Counted from the stretch's first letter, positions 26,885 through 35,063 are shown. The stretch is 64,000 nucleotides of DNA from Tistlia sp040905785 (GCF_040905785.1 NZ_JBBDQW010000025.1:1-64000), one strand, 5' to 3'. Made by a program: numbers and translations. Notes: generated by a model not told the origin, from the letters alone.

Positions 26885-27069
26885 GGCCGTGCGCCCTCTA
26901 CTAAGGGGGTCTCCCTGACCCCCGTACGGCCAGCCTCGAGCCCTGCTGCGCCGCCGCCGGCCGGGGCCGGTGCCAGCGGTCCCGCGCCTTTCGCCACCGC
27001 TCGACCGCCGGCTAATGGGGTCAGGGAGACCCCCTTAGCCAGGCCGGCTGCCTTGTTCCCGCTCACCAC
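26881..27069 (-). CDS. Small Gly/Ala-rich ORF with embedded palindromes
   Basis: About 62 codons from tandem GTG codons at 27069/27066, which overlap the stop of the gene at 27063, to a TGA that overlaps the initiator start. The peptide includes KGVSLTPL and TGVRETPL, each encoded by a palindromic repeat similar in style to the iterons. Short, low-complexity and coupled on both sides, it may exist mainly to carry DNA sites. The open frame upstream of 27069 lies antisense-like over another gene and is not used. Confidence 0.5.
   Translation of the reverse strand: MVSGNKAAGLAKGVSLTPLAGGRAVAKGAGPLAPAPAGGGAAGLEAGRTGVRETPLVEGARP
26903..26923. repeat. Second origin-type palindrome, site 1
   Basis: AAGGGGGTC-TCCCT-GACCCCC. 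The same asymmetric core occurs in opposite orientation at 27015-27036. Confidence 0.6.
27015..27036. repeat. Second origin-type palindrome, site 2, inverted
   Basis: GGGGTC-AGGGA-GACCCCC followed by TT: the reverse complement of site 1 with one outer arm altered. Confidence 0.6.
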
Positions 27070-27434
27070 AGCGCCACCTCCCGCTGCAGCCGGAAGGCGA
27101 CCCCGACCAGACGCGCCGGCCGGCCGGGCGACGGGGCGGTCACTCGCACCCGCGGCCGGCTGACCCGCCTGATCGCCGCGCGGCGGACGTCCCTCTTCCA
27201 GAGGTTTAGGCGGCCGCAGCAGGCGAGCACCAGGGCCTGGCGCTGCCCGACGTCGCCCTCGAACAGCGCGGCCCGCCCCAGCTCGTAGGCCAGCCCGACT
27301 TCCGTCCGCGGCGGCGCCAGGCCGTCCGCGTCCTGGACGCCGAGGGCAAAGTCCGCCGACTCCGCCAGGCGCCGCCAGGCGGCCGCCACGCCCCACCACA
27401 GCGCCGCCGGCAGACGATCTTGCCGTTCCGTCAT
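27063..27434 (-). CDS. Small Arg-rich phage early protein
   Basis: 123 residues starting MTERQDRLPAALWWGVAAAW; the ATG overlaps the Dam methylase stop as ATGA. A helical N-terminal domain is followed by a basic tail (WKRDVRRAAIRRVSRPRVRV). No family recognised. Coupling to the methylase and to the initiator leader suggests a role in phage DNA replication or its control. Confidence 0.65.
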   Translation of the reverse strand: MTERQDRLPAALWWGVAAAWRRLAESADFALGVQDADGLAPPRTEVGLAYELGRAALFEGDVGQRQALVLACCGRLNLWKRDVRRAAIRRVSRPRVRVTAPSPGRPARLVGVAFRLQREVALW

Positions 27435-28303
27435 CCCCCTCCCTCCAATGGCAAGGCGCCGGCCTGGATCTCCCGGCGCCAGGGCCGTGGCCCGTAGACG
27501 ATCAGCTCCGCGACCTGGTCGTTGGACTCCCGCGCGATCGAGTAGCGGGTCTCGACGGTCTCGAGCTCGAAGTCGGCGAACAGCGCCCGCGTCTCGGGCG
27601 TGGCGTTGATCGAGAGGATCCACCGGCCCTTGAGCCGGCCGAGCTGCTCGACCAGCGGCGCGAAGTCCGCGCGGCCGAAGAGCTCGCGCCCGTAGTCGCC
27701 CTCGCTGCCCCAATAGGGCGGGTCGAGATAGAACAGGGTGCCCGGCGCGTCGTAGCGCACCAGGAAGTCGGCCCAGGGCAGCCGCTCGATCACGACGCCG
27801 GCGAGCCGCTCGTGGATCGCCTCCAGGATCGGCTGCAGGCGGGTGACGTTGAAGCGGCCGGCCTCGCGGACGTCGACCCCGAAGGTCCGCCCGGTGACCT
27901 TGCCGCCGTAGGCCGTGCGCTGCAGGTAGAGGAAGCGCGCCGAGCGCTCCAGGTCGGTCAGGGTCTCCGGGTCGGTCGCGACCAGGCGCTCGAACTCGCC
28001 GCGCCCCGTGATCTGCCACTTGATCGTGTCCAGGAAGGGCACGTAGTGGCGCTGCAGGACGCGGAACAGCGTCGCGACGTCCTGGCTCCAGTCGTTGACG
28101 ACCTCCGCCCGCGGCCGCCGCGTGCGGCGCAGGAAGACGCCGCCCATGCCCAGGAAGACCTCGGCAAAGGTCACGTGCGGCGCGTGGTCGATCCGCTGCG
28201 CCAGGCGGTCGGCCAAGTGGCGCTTGCCGCCGATGTAGGCGGCCGGCGGGTGCACCGGCCGAACGGCGTTCGTCGGGTACTCGGGACGGAATGGGTTGGG
28301 CAT
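27431..28303 (-). CDS. D12-class N6-adenine DNA methyltransferase (Dam-like)
   Basis: 290 residues from ATG at 28303. AAYIGGKRHLADRL near residue 20 is the SAM-binding motif I of D12 methylases, FAEVFLGMGGVFL follows, and LFYLDPPYWGSEGDY near residue 195 is the DPPY catalytic motif. Length is normal for the family. Phage Dam enzymes methylate their own DNA to avoid restriction or to time replication. Target sequence cannot be read from the protein. An imperfect copy of the dispersed palindrome overlaps codons near the N-terminus. Confidence 0.92.
   Translation of the reverse strand: MPNPFRPEYPTNAVRPVHPPAAYIGGKRHLADRLAQRIDHAPHVTFAEVFLGMGGVFLRRTRRPRAEVVNDWSQDVATLFRVLQRHYVPFLDTIKWQITGRGEFERLVATDPETLTDLERSARFLYLQRTAYGGKVTGRTFGVDVREAGRFNVTRLQPILEAIHERLAGVVIERLPWADFLVRYDAPGTLFYLDPPYWGSEGDYGRELFGRADFAPLVEQLGRLKGRWILSINATPETRALFADFELETVETRYSIARESNDQVAELIVYGPRPWRREIQAGALPLEGGG
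28258..28274. repeat. Dispersed 17-bp palindrome, copy 7 (imperfect)
   Basis: GCCGAACGGCGTTCGTC. Lies in the 5' end of the Dam gene, read as TNAVRP, the only coding copy in another frame. Confidence 0.6.
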
Positions 28304-28525
28304 GGGATCTCCGCACGGTGGCGCCAGGCGCACGCGGGGCGAATCGACAGCCGCCCTTCTTCGTGCAACCGTTGCACCCGTCCGGGCGCCCGGACGGGGC
28401 GGGACGGCGGTGGCCTGGCCAGCTGCAGTCGTGCGGGGCGCAATCCCGCGGCTAAGGGCGTTGGCGCGCCCGGCCCCCGCCCGGCCCGCGGGCCGAGGCG
28501 AGGGAGTTAGAAGGGGGAGGGGCCG

Positions 28526-29326
28526 ATGACGCCGAAGTGGTGGCCGAGCGCGCAGGGTTGGGCCGGCGCCGGCATTGGCGCGGTTGCTGGGATCGCTCTT
28601 GCCCTTGCCGCCCTTTGGTCGCCAGCTCCGAAGGCCTGGGAACTCGCGAAGGAGGCGGGGCTCCTGCAGGCCGGGGCGACTGTCATGCTTGGGGCAGCGT
28701 TCACCTTTCTCGGAATCTTCGTCACGGTGACGGTGCTGCGCCAGCAACTCGATAGGGAAAGCCGGGACCGCCAAGCCGCCGCACTGCAGAATCAATCCGC
28801 GCTGTTGCGATTGCTGCGGTATGAGATTGGCCGGGCTATGTTCGACCTGAGAAGGGCGGCGAGCGCAGTAAACGTCGTCCGAATTAGAGTCGGCATTGCC
28901 GGCGAAAAGTCCACTCCGCACGCGATGGCGCTTGGATCGGTCGCAAGATCCGCCGGCCCTGCCGTTGGCAAAACGCGCTGGACGACGCTTTCTGCAGAAC
29001 AGATGGCAGAGCTGCCGGCAGAGATCGCTAGCAGCCACAGCTACCTGATGGCGCTCTGGGAGCCGTGCGATGCCGATACCGCAGAGAACGACCCGGCCGC
29101 CTTCCTTGAAGGATTCCGGGACTATATTGAACAGCTGGTTGCCGAGCAGGAAGCAGTGTTGGCGGCACTGATGTCCGCGCCGACCCAAGAAGAGGCATCC
29201 GATAGCGCGGGGTTGGCAGCGCTCGTTGCCGCGATTCCCCCAGGGGTTTCGTTCTGGGGCCTTTCGGGCCTGCCCGTAGCTCCGCCCAGCGATCATTGGC
29301 CGGATCCCCCGAACAGCGACCCCTGA
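28526..29326 (+). CDS. Membrane protein of unknown function, cargo-like
   Basis: 266 residues with two predicted membrane helices near residues 14-32 (GAGIGAVAGIALALAALW) and 48-70 (AGATVMLGAAFTFLGIFVTVTVL), then a cytoplasmic domain with a helical QLDRESRDRQAAAL stretch and an acidic C-terminal part. AGAAGGGGGAGGGGCCG precedes the ATG. Less GC-rich than its neighbours and facing against the early operon; its 3' end overlaps the next minus-strand gene by 34 bases. A superinfection-exclusion or defence role is a possibility, not shown. Confidence 0.7.
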   Translation: MTPKWWPSAQGWAGAGIGAVAGIALALAALWSPAPKAWELAKEAGLLQAGATVMLGAAFTFLGIFVTVTVLRQQLDRESRDRQAAALQNQSALLRLLRYEIGRAMFDLRRAASAVNVVRIRVGIAGEKSTPHAMALGSVARSAGPAVGKTRWTTLSAEQMAELPAEIASSHSYLMALWEPCDADTAENDPAAFLEGFRDYIEQLVAEQEAVLAALMSAPTQEEASDSAGLAALVAAIPPGVSFWGLSGLPVAPPSDHWPDPPNSDP

Positions 29327-29562
29327 CCCCGCGCCACGTGCCGCGCCCGGGTGATCTCGTAGCGCGCGCGCTCGAGCAGCTGCGCCCGCTCGCCGGTCGC
29401 CGGCGGCCGCGGCGCGTCGGGCGCCAGGCCGCGGCAGAGGGCGCCTTTCAGCGGCCCCGGGATCCGGTCCCAGCAGGCCCGGCAGAAGTCGCGGTCGGCC
29501 GGCACGCGGGCGCCGCATCCGGGCCCGGCGCAGGCGCGGTCGAGGAGCCCGGGCGCGCTCAC
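29293..29562 (-). CDS. Small zinc-ribbon-like phage protein
   Basis: 89 residues from a GTG at 29562 overlapping the previous stop (GTGA). Four cysteines in CAGPGCGARVPADRDFCRAC form a likely zinc knuckle, followed by a basic helix (ARYEITRARHVARG). Such small ribbon proteins are frequent in phage early operons and may bind DNA or a partner enzyme. Confidence 0.65.
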   Translation of the reverse strand: MSAPGLLDRACAGPGCGARVPADRDFCRACWDRIPGPLKGALCRGLAPDAPRPPATGERAQLLERARYEITRARHVARGQGSLFGGSGQ

Positions 29563-30161
29563 CCCTCGCCCCCGCGGTCGGCCGTCGCCGCCTCGGGCGC
29601 GCAGGCGCTGCAGAGCCCCGGCTCGGCCCACCAGCACCCGCCGCCGTCCGGCATGGCGCAGGCCTCGAGCAGCGTGCAGCCGCAGACCCTGCAGCGTTCG
29701 GTCGGCGCGCCGACCATCGCCACAGCCCTCTCGCGCGCCTCGCGCTCGACCAGGACCGCCGCCCAGACCATGCAGACGGCAGCGAGCAGCGCGACCGTCG
29801 GCTCGGTCGCCACCGCCTCGACCCGGATGCCGGCGCCGTCGCGGTTGAAGATCTCGGCGACCGCCACGTCGAGCGGCCGGTCGCAGCGCGGCCCGACGCC
29901 CGTCGACCAGGCCCAGCCCTCCGCCGGGTTCCCTTGGCCCGGCAGCAGCGCCGCGATGTCCTCGATCCCGTGGCCGACAGCCCAGCCGCCGCCGAGCCCG
30001 GCAGCATCCGGCACGATCTTCAGCAGCGTCTCCACGTAGAGGCCGAGGTCCGCCCACCCCGGGGCGCTCGACCAGCGCATCTCCTCGGCCAGCATGTGCA
30101 GGGCATGGACCCGCCAGCAGACCGTCGCCGGCGCCGCGCCGGCGTCTTCGCTCCCGCTCAT
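29559..30161 (-). CDS. Phage protein with C-terminal Cys-rich ribbon
   Basis: 200 residues from ATG at 30161, overlapping the methyltransferase stop (ATGA). Residues about 155-190 contain CRVCGCTLLEACAMPDGG and CWWAEPGLCSAC, a zinc-binding pattern seen in many uncharacterised phage proteins. The N-terminal part is helical (VHALHMLAEEMRWSSAPGWA) with a hydrophobic stretch VALLAAVCMVWAAVLV before the ribbon. Function unknown. Confidence 0.65.
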   Translation of the reverse strand: MSGSEDAGAAPATVCWRVHALHMLAEEMRWSSAPGWADLGLYVETLLKIVPDAAGLGGGWAVGHGIEDIAALLPGQGNPAEGWAWSTGVGPRCDRPLDVAVAEIFNRDGAGIRVEAVATEPTVALLAAVCMVWAAVLVEREARERAVAMVGAPTERCRVCGCTLLEACAMPDGGGCWWAEPGLCSACAPEAATADRGGEG

Positions 30162-31180
30162 CCCTCGTCCTCCTCGGATTGCCCGGCCAGCTGCCGGGCG
30201 TGGTCGGCGGCGGCCAGCAGGGCCGCGGCCAGGTCGGTGTCGCTCTCGCCGCCCGGCGCCAGCAGGCGCAGCGCCTCGGCGACCGCCTGGTCGCGGTCGA
30301 GCCGCCGGGCCTGGCCGCGCCGGGCCGGGCGATAGAGCACCGTGCCGTCCTCGGCGGCGGCCACGCGCCACAGCTCGGCGCGGGCCCGCGCCTGGCGCTC
30401 GGCGCTCGGCGAGGGCAGGGCGGCGTCCGGATCGCCCGGCCGCTGCAGCAGCTTGCGCGCCCCCGGCGGGATCGCCGCGCTGATCGGATGCCCGCCCGGC
30501 GGCGCCACCGGCCGCCCGTCCGGGCCGAACTGCCAGACCACCCAGGCGTAGGCGGTCGCCGTCGAGCCCGTGAAGCGCGCCAGCGCCATCGGCAGCCGCT
30601 CGGCGAAGTGCCACCAGGCCGCCGGCGGCGACCGCTCGAACAGCGCGTGGCGCGCCTGGCCCTCGCGCCAGCTGGCGCGGACCAGCAGCGCCACGCCCCG
30701 GCGCACCAGGCCGGCGCGGCCGAGCTCGAGCGCGCGCTCGAGGAAGGCCTCCGGCCGGCCCGCGCCATAGGGCGGGTTGGCGACGATCCAGTCGACGCCC
30801 GTCGCGCCCAGGGCCGTCAAGGCCAACCCCTCCCAGGCGCCCGGCGCCAGGAAGTCAGCGACGCCGACGCCCGGCCGCCACGGCTCGACGTCGCTGACCA
30901 ACACGCGGTCCGCCACGTCGGCGATCGCGCCCGACAGGTGCCCCAGCCCGTCGCAGGGGTCGGCGACGACCGCGCCGCGCAGCTCCGGCAGCGCGTAGTG
31001 CCAAAGCGCGCGCCCGCCCCAGGGCGGCGTCAGGTAGAGGTCGCGCGCCGCCGCCCGCTCGGCGAACGCTGGCGCCAGCCCCGCCGCGATCCCGCTCTCG
31101 ACCGCCAGGGCCGAGGGCGCCCGCTGCGCCTGCAGCGCGGCGCGGTTCTCACCGGCATGACGGATCGCGGGCCGCGTCAC
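30158..31180 (-). CDS. NPPY-type N6-adenine DNA methyltransferase-like protein
   Basis: 340 residues from a GTG at 31180 that overlaps the helicase stop (GTGA). VVADPCDGLGHLSGAIA is the SAM-binding loop and DWIVANPPYGAG the catalytic NPPY motif of amino-methyltransferases. The C-terminal third is charged and helical. It may modify phage DNA or be fused functionally to the adjacent SNF2 helicase and nuclease-like gene. The substrate is unknown. Confidence 0.8.
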   Translation of the reverse strand: MTRPAIRHAGENRAALQAQRAPSALAVESGIAAGLAPAFAERAAARDLYLTPPWGGRALWHYALPELRGAVVADPCDGLGHLSGAIADVADRVLVSDVEPWRPGVGVADFLAPGAWEGLALTALGATGVDWIVANPPYGAGRPEAFLERALELGRAGLVRRGVALLVRASWREGQARHALFERSPPAAWWHFAERLPMALARFTGSTATAYAWVVWQFGPDGRPVAPPGGHPISAAIPPGARKLLQRPGDPDAALPSPSAERQARARAELWRVAAAEDGTVLYRPARRGQARRLDRDQAVAEALRLLAPGGESDTDLAAALLAAADHARQLAGQSEEDEG

Positions 31181-33027
31181 GCCGCCCCTCCCGCCGAACG
31201 GCGTTCGGCGCGGGCGCGCAGGTTGGCCAGCAGCTTCGCCTTGTGCGCGGCGATCGCCTGGCCCGCCAGCGCCGGGTCGTCGGCCCGGTCCGGGTCGGCC
31301 ATGACGCCGACGAACTGCTGCGCCTTGAGGCCGAGGGTGTCGAGGATGAAGGGGTCGCTCGAGTCTTCGTCGTCGGTCACCAGGTAGTAGGCCAGCACGC
31401 TGTCGCGCTGCCCGTGCCGGTGCAGCCTGTCCTCGGCCTGGCCGTGCACCGCCGGCGACCAGTCCATCTCGGCGAAGACGACGCAGCGCCCGCGATCCTG
31501 GAAGCCGTCGAGGCCGGCCGCCGCGCGCAGCGAGACGAAGGCGAGGTCGGTCTCGCCGGAGCGGAACGCCTCCAGCGCCGCCGCCTTTTCCTCGCCGCTG
31601 CGCCGGCCGTCGATCGCGACCGGCTTGAAGCGGGCGAGCGCGCCCATCAGGACGTCGGTCACGTCGTGGTGGTGGACGAAGCACAAGGTCGGGTCGCCGG
31701 CCTCGAGCAGGGCGCGCAGGAAGTCCGCGACGAAGCTGGCCTTGGCCAAGCCCGTCGCCTTGCGGATCGCGGTCACCGCGCGGCCGTCGATCCGCGACCG
31801 GGCGAAGCCGTCCTTTTCGCCGACCGCCTCGACCGCGATCGCCGAGGCCTCGGCGGCCAGGCGGTCGAACAGGCTCTCGTCCTTTTCGATCTTCTCGACC
31901 GCCCGGCGCTTGGCCGGCAGCTCGCTCAGCACGTCGGCCTTCAGCCGGCGCAGCAGCAGCCCTTCGCGCTTGAGGTAGCTGCCCAGCACCCGCGGCTCGC
32001 TGATCGCCTCGCCGCCGTTGGTCCCGGTCCACTCGCGGGTGAAGGACTCGCGGTCGCCCAGGCAGTGGAAATCGAGGACGTTGAGCACGTTCCAGATCTC
32101 GACGCCCTTGTTGTAGATCGGCGTGCCCGACAGGCCGTGCACGTGCTCGGCGGCCTCGGCCAGCTTGCTGGCGGCGGCGTATTTCAGGCTGGCGTGGTGG
32201 CGCAGCTCCTGGCACTCGTCGAAGGCCAGCGCGCGCGGCCGCAGCTGGCTCAGCGCCGGCTGCCAGCTGTCCAGCAGGCCGTAGTGCAGCAGGTAGAGGT
32301 CGGCCGCCGCCGGCCCTTCGCCCGGCTTGCGCCGGCCCTGCAGGCGCCAGGCCCGGGCCTTGCCCGTGAAGTTGAGCCGCGTCTCGCTCGGGTCGCCGCG
32401 CCCGGTCTCGGTCGCGATGCCCAGGAACGCCTCCAGCTTGGCCGACCAGTGGGTCAGCAGGTGCGGCGGCACGACCAGGACCGCGGGCCACGGCTCGACC
32501 GCCGCCAGGAAGGCGAGGTACTGGACCGTCTTGCCCAGCCCCATTTCGTCGCCTAACAGGCCGCGCGCGTGCGCCTTCAGCCAGGCCAGCCCCTCCTTCT
32601 TGAACGGAGACAGCGTGCCCTGGAAGCCGACCGGCGCCACCGCCCGGCGCGGCGCCGCCGCGAAGGCCGCGCGCCGCCGCTCGTAGTCGCAGGCCGCCCG
32701 CCAGGTGCCGAGCAGCTGCTCGGGCTGCTTCGGGCGCAGCGGGTAGCGCTGCAGCAGCCAGATCAGGTCCTGGTCGGTGCGCGCCGAGCGCGGGAAGCGC
32801 GCCTGCCCGGCGCCTCGGCCCTGGGCCGACAGGAACAGCCGCTTGACGAAGCCGACCGCCTGGGGGTGGCCCTCGATCTCCCAGACCGGGCCCTCCGGCC
32901 CCTCGACCAGCTCCAGCGTGCCCCAGGTCTCCCCGCCGAAGCACCCGGCCGGCAGCGCCAGGTGCTGCGGCAGCGGCGCCTCGGCGGCGTCGCGGATCTC
33001 CGCTCCGTAGCTCTCTCCCGCGCTCAA
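31177..33027 (-). CDS. SNF2-family DEAD-like helicase
   Basis: 616 residues if started at TTG 33027, which overlaps the upstream stop as TTGA like the other junctions here; the open frame beyond lies antisense-like over that gene. Motifs: LLGDEMGLGKTVQYLAFL (Walker A), LAFDECQELRHH (motif II, DECQ in place of DEAH), HGLSGTPIYNKGVE (motif III), SLRAAAGLDGF and EDRLHRHGQRDSV (motifs V and VI). SNF2 helicases are common in phage replication modules. Copy 8 of the dispersed palindrome encodes AERRSA at the C-terminus. Confidence 0.88.
   Translation of the reverse strand: MSAGESYGAEIRDAAEAPLPQHLALPAGCFGGETWGTLELVEGPEGPVWEIEGHPQAVGFVKRLFLSAQGRGAGQARFPRSARTDQDLIWLLQRYPLRPKQPEQLLGTWRAACDYERRRAAFAAAPRRAVAPVGFQGTLSPFKKEGLAWLKAHARGLLGDEMGLGKTVQYLAFLAAVEPWPAVLVVPPHLLTHWSAKLEAFLGIATETGRGDPSETRLNFTGKARAWRLQGRRKPGEGPAAADLYLLHYGLLDSWQPALSQLRPRALAFDECQELRHHASLKYAAASKLAEAAEHVHGLSGTPIYNKGVEIWNVLNVLDFHCLGDRESFTREWTGTNGGEAISEPRVLGSYLKREGLLLRRLKADVLSELPAKRRAVEKIEKDESLFDRLAAEASAIAVEAVGEKDGFARSRIDGRAVTAIRKATGLAKASFVADFLRALLEAGDPTLCFVHHHDVTDVLMGALARFKPVAIDGRRSGEEKAAALEAFRSGETDLAFVSLRAAAGLDGFQDRGRCVVFAEMDWSPAVHGQAEDRLHRHGQRDSVLAYYLVTDDEDSSDPFILDTLGLKAQQFVGVMADPDRADDPALAGQAIAAHKAKLLANLRARAERRSAGGAA
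31193..31209. repeat. Dispersed 17-bp palindrome, copy 8 (GGC spacer)
   Basis: GCCGAACGGCGTTCGGC, read as AERRSA a few codons before the SNF2 helicase stop. Confidence 0.85.
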
Positions 33028-33410
33028 ACCGCGATTCCCCAGGCGCGATGCAGCGCGACGCAGGCCAGCGGCTTTCCCGCCAGGCGCCCGGGCGCCGGCA
33101 GCCCCGCCTCGGCGACGGCGACCAGGCCGCGCACGCTCGGCTGCAGGGCATAGCGCGACAGCTGGCGCAGCAGCGCGGTGCGGTCGGCAAAGGCGCGCTT
33201 GGCCTCGATCACTATGCCGCCGCGCCACAGGTCGGCCCGGCAGCGCGGCCCGAAGCTGACCTCGCGGCGGAAGCGCAGGCCCGCCTCGAGCAGCCGCGCC
33301 TCGACCGCGGCGACCACCTCGGCCTCGGTCAGGTTCGTCGCCGGCAGCCGCAGCCCGGCGAGCGCGGCAACCACGGCCTGGACGTCGGCGAGGGCGGCGG
33401 CGTCAGGCAT
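33024..33410 (-). CDS. PD-(D/E)XK-like small nuclease
   Basis: 128 residues. RFRREVSFGPRCRADLWRGG followed by IVIEAKRAFADRTALLRQL gives Asp...Glu-x-Lys in the spacing of a PD-(D/E)XK active site, preceded by a helix carrying Glu. VRR-NUC or similar Holliday-junction nucleases often accompany SNF2 helicases in phages, which is the arrangement here. It overlaps the upstream gene by eight bases and couples to the helicase by TTGA. Confidence 0.7.
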   Translation of the reverse strand: MPDAAALADVQAVVAALAGLRLPATNLTEAEVVAAVEARLLEAGLRFRREVSFGPRCRADLWRGGIVIEAKRAFADRTALLRQLSRYALQPSVRGLVAVAEAGLPAPGRLAGKPLACVALHRAWGIAV

Positions 33411-33720
33411 TGGCGTCGCCCTCCGGCTCGCTCCAGGCGCCGCGGGCCCGCAGCGCCCGCTCCCAGGCCGCGCGCACCGGCTCCGCGCAGTGCGCTAGCG
33501 CGTCCTTCCAGGTCGGCCAACGGCCGTGCTCGGCGCGGAAGGCGTACTGGTAGTAGAGAGACCCTGCGTCGTGCGGCTCGGCGGCCGGGTGCGCCGGCCG
33601 CCTGCCGCAGACCTGGCAGGCGTCAGGGGGCGGCGGCAGGATCGCGAAGGCGGCGGTGCCCTCGGTCACCTCTCCAGTCCCGAGGTCGACCGTCCGCCTC
33701 GACACCGACAAGCTCTTCAT
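33403..33720 (-). CDS. Small phage protein with CxxC motif
   Basis: 105 residues from ATG at 33720. DACQVCGRRPAHP near residue 35 is a CxxC knuckle; the rest includes SLYYQYAFRAEHGRWPTW and a helical C-terminus. The short N-terminal part, MKSLSVSRRTVDLGTGEV, looks like a beta start. No family recognised; it is one link of the coupled early operon. Confidence 0.6.
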   Translation of the reverse strand: MKSLSVSRRTVDLGTGEVTEGTAAFAILPPPPDACQVCGRRPAHPAAEPHDAGSLYYQYAFRAEHGRWPTWKDALAHCAEPVRAAWERALRARGAWSEPEGDANA

Positions 33721-33800
33721 GCGCCGTCGCCTTCCGTCTGCTGCTGCCCCATGCGCGCCAGGCCCTCGGCGGCGATCGCGGCGAGGACCGGGTCGTCCAT
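33717..33800 (-). CDS. 27-residue coupled microprotein
   Basis: ATG at 33800 overlaps the upstream stop (TGATG) and its TGA overlaps the next ATG (ATGA), so this tiny frame bridges two genes without a gap. The peptide (MDDPVLAAIAAEGLARMGQQ and seven more residues) is an amphipathic helix with a polar tail. The perfect coupling is the reason to call it. Confidence 0.5.
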   Translation of the reverse strand: MDDPVLAAIAAEGLARMGQQQTEGDGA

Positions 33801-34243
33801 CACCGGACGTCCGGAACCCGGTAGGCGCGGCTTTCGCCGAGCCGCACCGGCGAGCCGACCCGCTCGCTGACTTCGTTGAACTTGGCGATCGTCGCGTCCG
33901 ACAGGTCGACGCCGGCCGGGTGCGGCGTGCCGTCGGCGAAGTCGAGCGCCCGCAGCGCCAGCAGGTCGAGATAGGTCTGGACGTCGGCCAGCTCCTTGGC
34001 TGCGAGCTGGCTGTACTCCGCATGGGACAGGTCCCCGCGCTCGTACTTCTTGCGGATGTTGGCGAACTCGCCCAGCTCGCCGACGGTCGCCTGCAGCCAC
34101 TGCGCGGGGCTCCAGTCCGACCCGTCCGGCTGGCTGTGCGCCGGCTCGCCGTGCCGATTCTTGAAGGTCGGCAACCGGTCGACGTTGGCGCGCCGCAGCG
34201 CGCCCAGGGCCAGGCCCTGCTTCATCAGGCAAACGTCCTTCAT
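33800..34243 (-). CDS. MazG-like nucleotide pyrophosphohydrolase
   Basis: 147 residues. LQATVGELGEFANIRKKYERG supplies the E-x-x-E metal site and AAKELADVQTYLDLLALRAL the E-x-x-D site, in the spacing of the all-alpha MazG/NTP-PPase fold. Phage enzymes of this type hydrolyse (d)NTPs or alarmones to adjust nucleotide pools or counter host responses. The start overlaps the preceding stop. Confidence 0.8.
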   Translation of the reverse strand: MKDVCLMKQGLALGALRRANVDRLPTFKNRHGEPAHSQPDGSDWSPAQWLQATVGELGEFANIRKKYERGDLSHAEYSQLAAKELADVQTYLDLLALRALDFADGTPHPAGVDLSDATIAKFNEVSERVGSPVRLGESRAYRVPDVR

Positions 34244-34743
34244 CACCCTTGCTCCCCTTCGGTTGGCAGGTTTCTCGCCCGGCGCAGCAGGACCGCCAGC
34301 GCCGGGCCCAGGCCGGCGACCAGGCGCCGGGCGCCGATCGGCGCCTCGGCGTCGGTCAACAGTTGCAGGTCGCGCCAGCCGGCCTGGCCGAGGGCCACGA
34401 CGTAGACGCGGCAGTCGGGCGCCAGGTCGAACCGCCCGAGATCGATGCGCCAGTGCGACAGGCCGAACCACGGCCCCCCAGCGTCCGTCGCGCGCCACGC
34501 CGCCGTGCCCTCGACCGGGTCGCGCCCCTGCAGCGCCCGCGACAGGCGCAGGCCCAGCTCGTCGAGCAGCAGGTCGAGCTGGACGCCCTGCGACCGCCCC
34601 TCGCGGTTGAGCTGGATCTCGACCGCCCGCCCGTCCGCCGGGTCCAGGCAGACCGTCGCCGCGACCGTGAAGCCGCCGGCCTCGATCCGCTCGGTCAGGC
34701 CGGGCAGGCGCCGCGGCACCCGCCCCCCAACGCGCGCGCTCAC
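34243..34743 (-). CDS. Phage early protein of unknown function
   Basis: 166 residues from a GTG at 34743 overlapping the upstream stop (GTGA). The centre contains VQLDLLLDELGLRLSRALQG and WFGLSHWRIDLGRFDLA; the protein appears mixed alpha/beta. No family recognised. Confidence 0.6.
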   Translation of the reverse strand: MSARVGGRVPRRLPGLTERIEAGGFTVAATVCLDPADGRAVEIQLNREGRSQGVQLDLLLDELGLRLSRALQGRDPVEGTAAWRATDAGGPWFGLSHWRIDLGRFDLAPDCRVYVVALGQAGWRDLQLLTDAEAPIGARRLVAGLGPALAVLLRRARNLPTEGEQG

Positions 34744-35018
34744 CGGCCCACCCCCTCGGCGTCCGGCTCGGCCGGCAGCGGAAAGGGCGCCAGGCCCTCG
34801 GCGACGCGGTGCCGGTTGGCGGCCTCGACCGCCCAGCGATGGCTGCGGCGGAACCCGTCGACCGAGACGGTCGGCGGCCGGTTCGGCCGCACGTGGACCG
34901 TCCCGACCCGGTGCCCGTGCGCCTCCAGGTAGGCGACCAGCTGGCAGCCGGTGTAGAGCGCCGCCGAGGCGGCGGGCTCGTAGCGCTTGATCAGGCCCGC
35001 GGCGACCCATGCCTCGAT
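34740..35018 (-). CDS. Phage early protein fragment, start unresolved
   Basis: Coding-like sequence (EAWVAAGLIKRYEPAASA to the stop at 34740) that lacks an in-frame ATG, GTG or TTG at its head. AAGGA lies about ten bases before an ATC at 35018, which may act as a rare start. Otherwise the frame is open through the antisense of the thermonuclease gene to the ATG at 35966. The simplest reading is that the inserted thermonuclease gene has cut off the normal 5' end. The product includes TVHVRPNRPPTVSVDGFRRS and is of unknown function. Confidence 0.45.
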   Translation of the reverse strand: MEAWVAAGLIKRYEPAASAALYTGCQLVAYLEAHGHRVGTVHVRPNRPPTVSVDGFRRSHRWAVEAANRHRVAEGLAPFPLPAEPDAEGVGR

Positions 35019-35063
35019 TTCGGCGGCTTCCTTGGTCGTCCGTTGCTCTGCTACCGTGGCGGG

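Noticed and set aside
26881..27399. Full 172-codon frame as one gene
   Set aside because: Its upstream part is the shadow of the coupled gene at 27063-27434; only the part from GTG 27069 is plausible.
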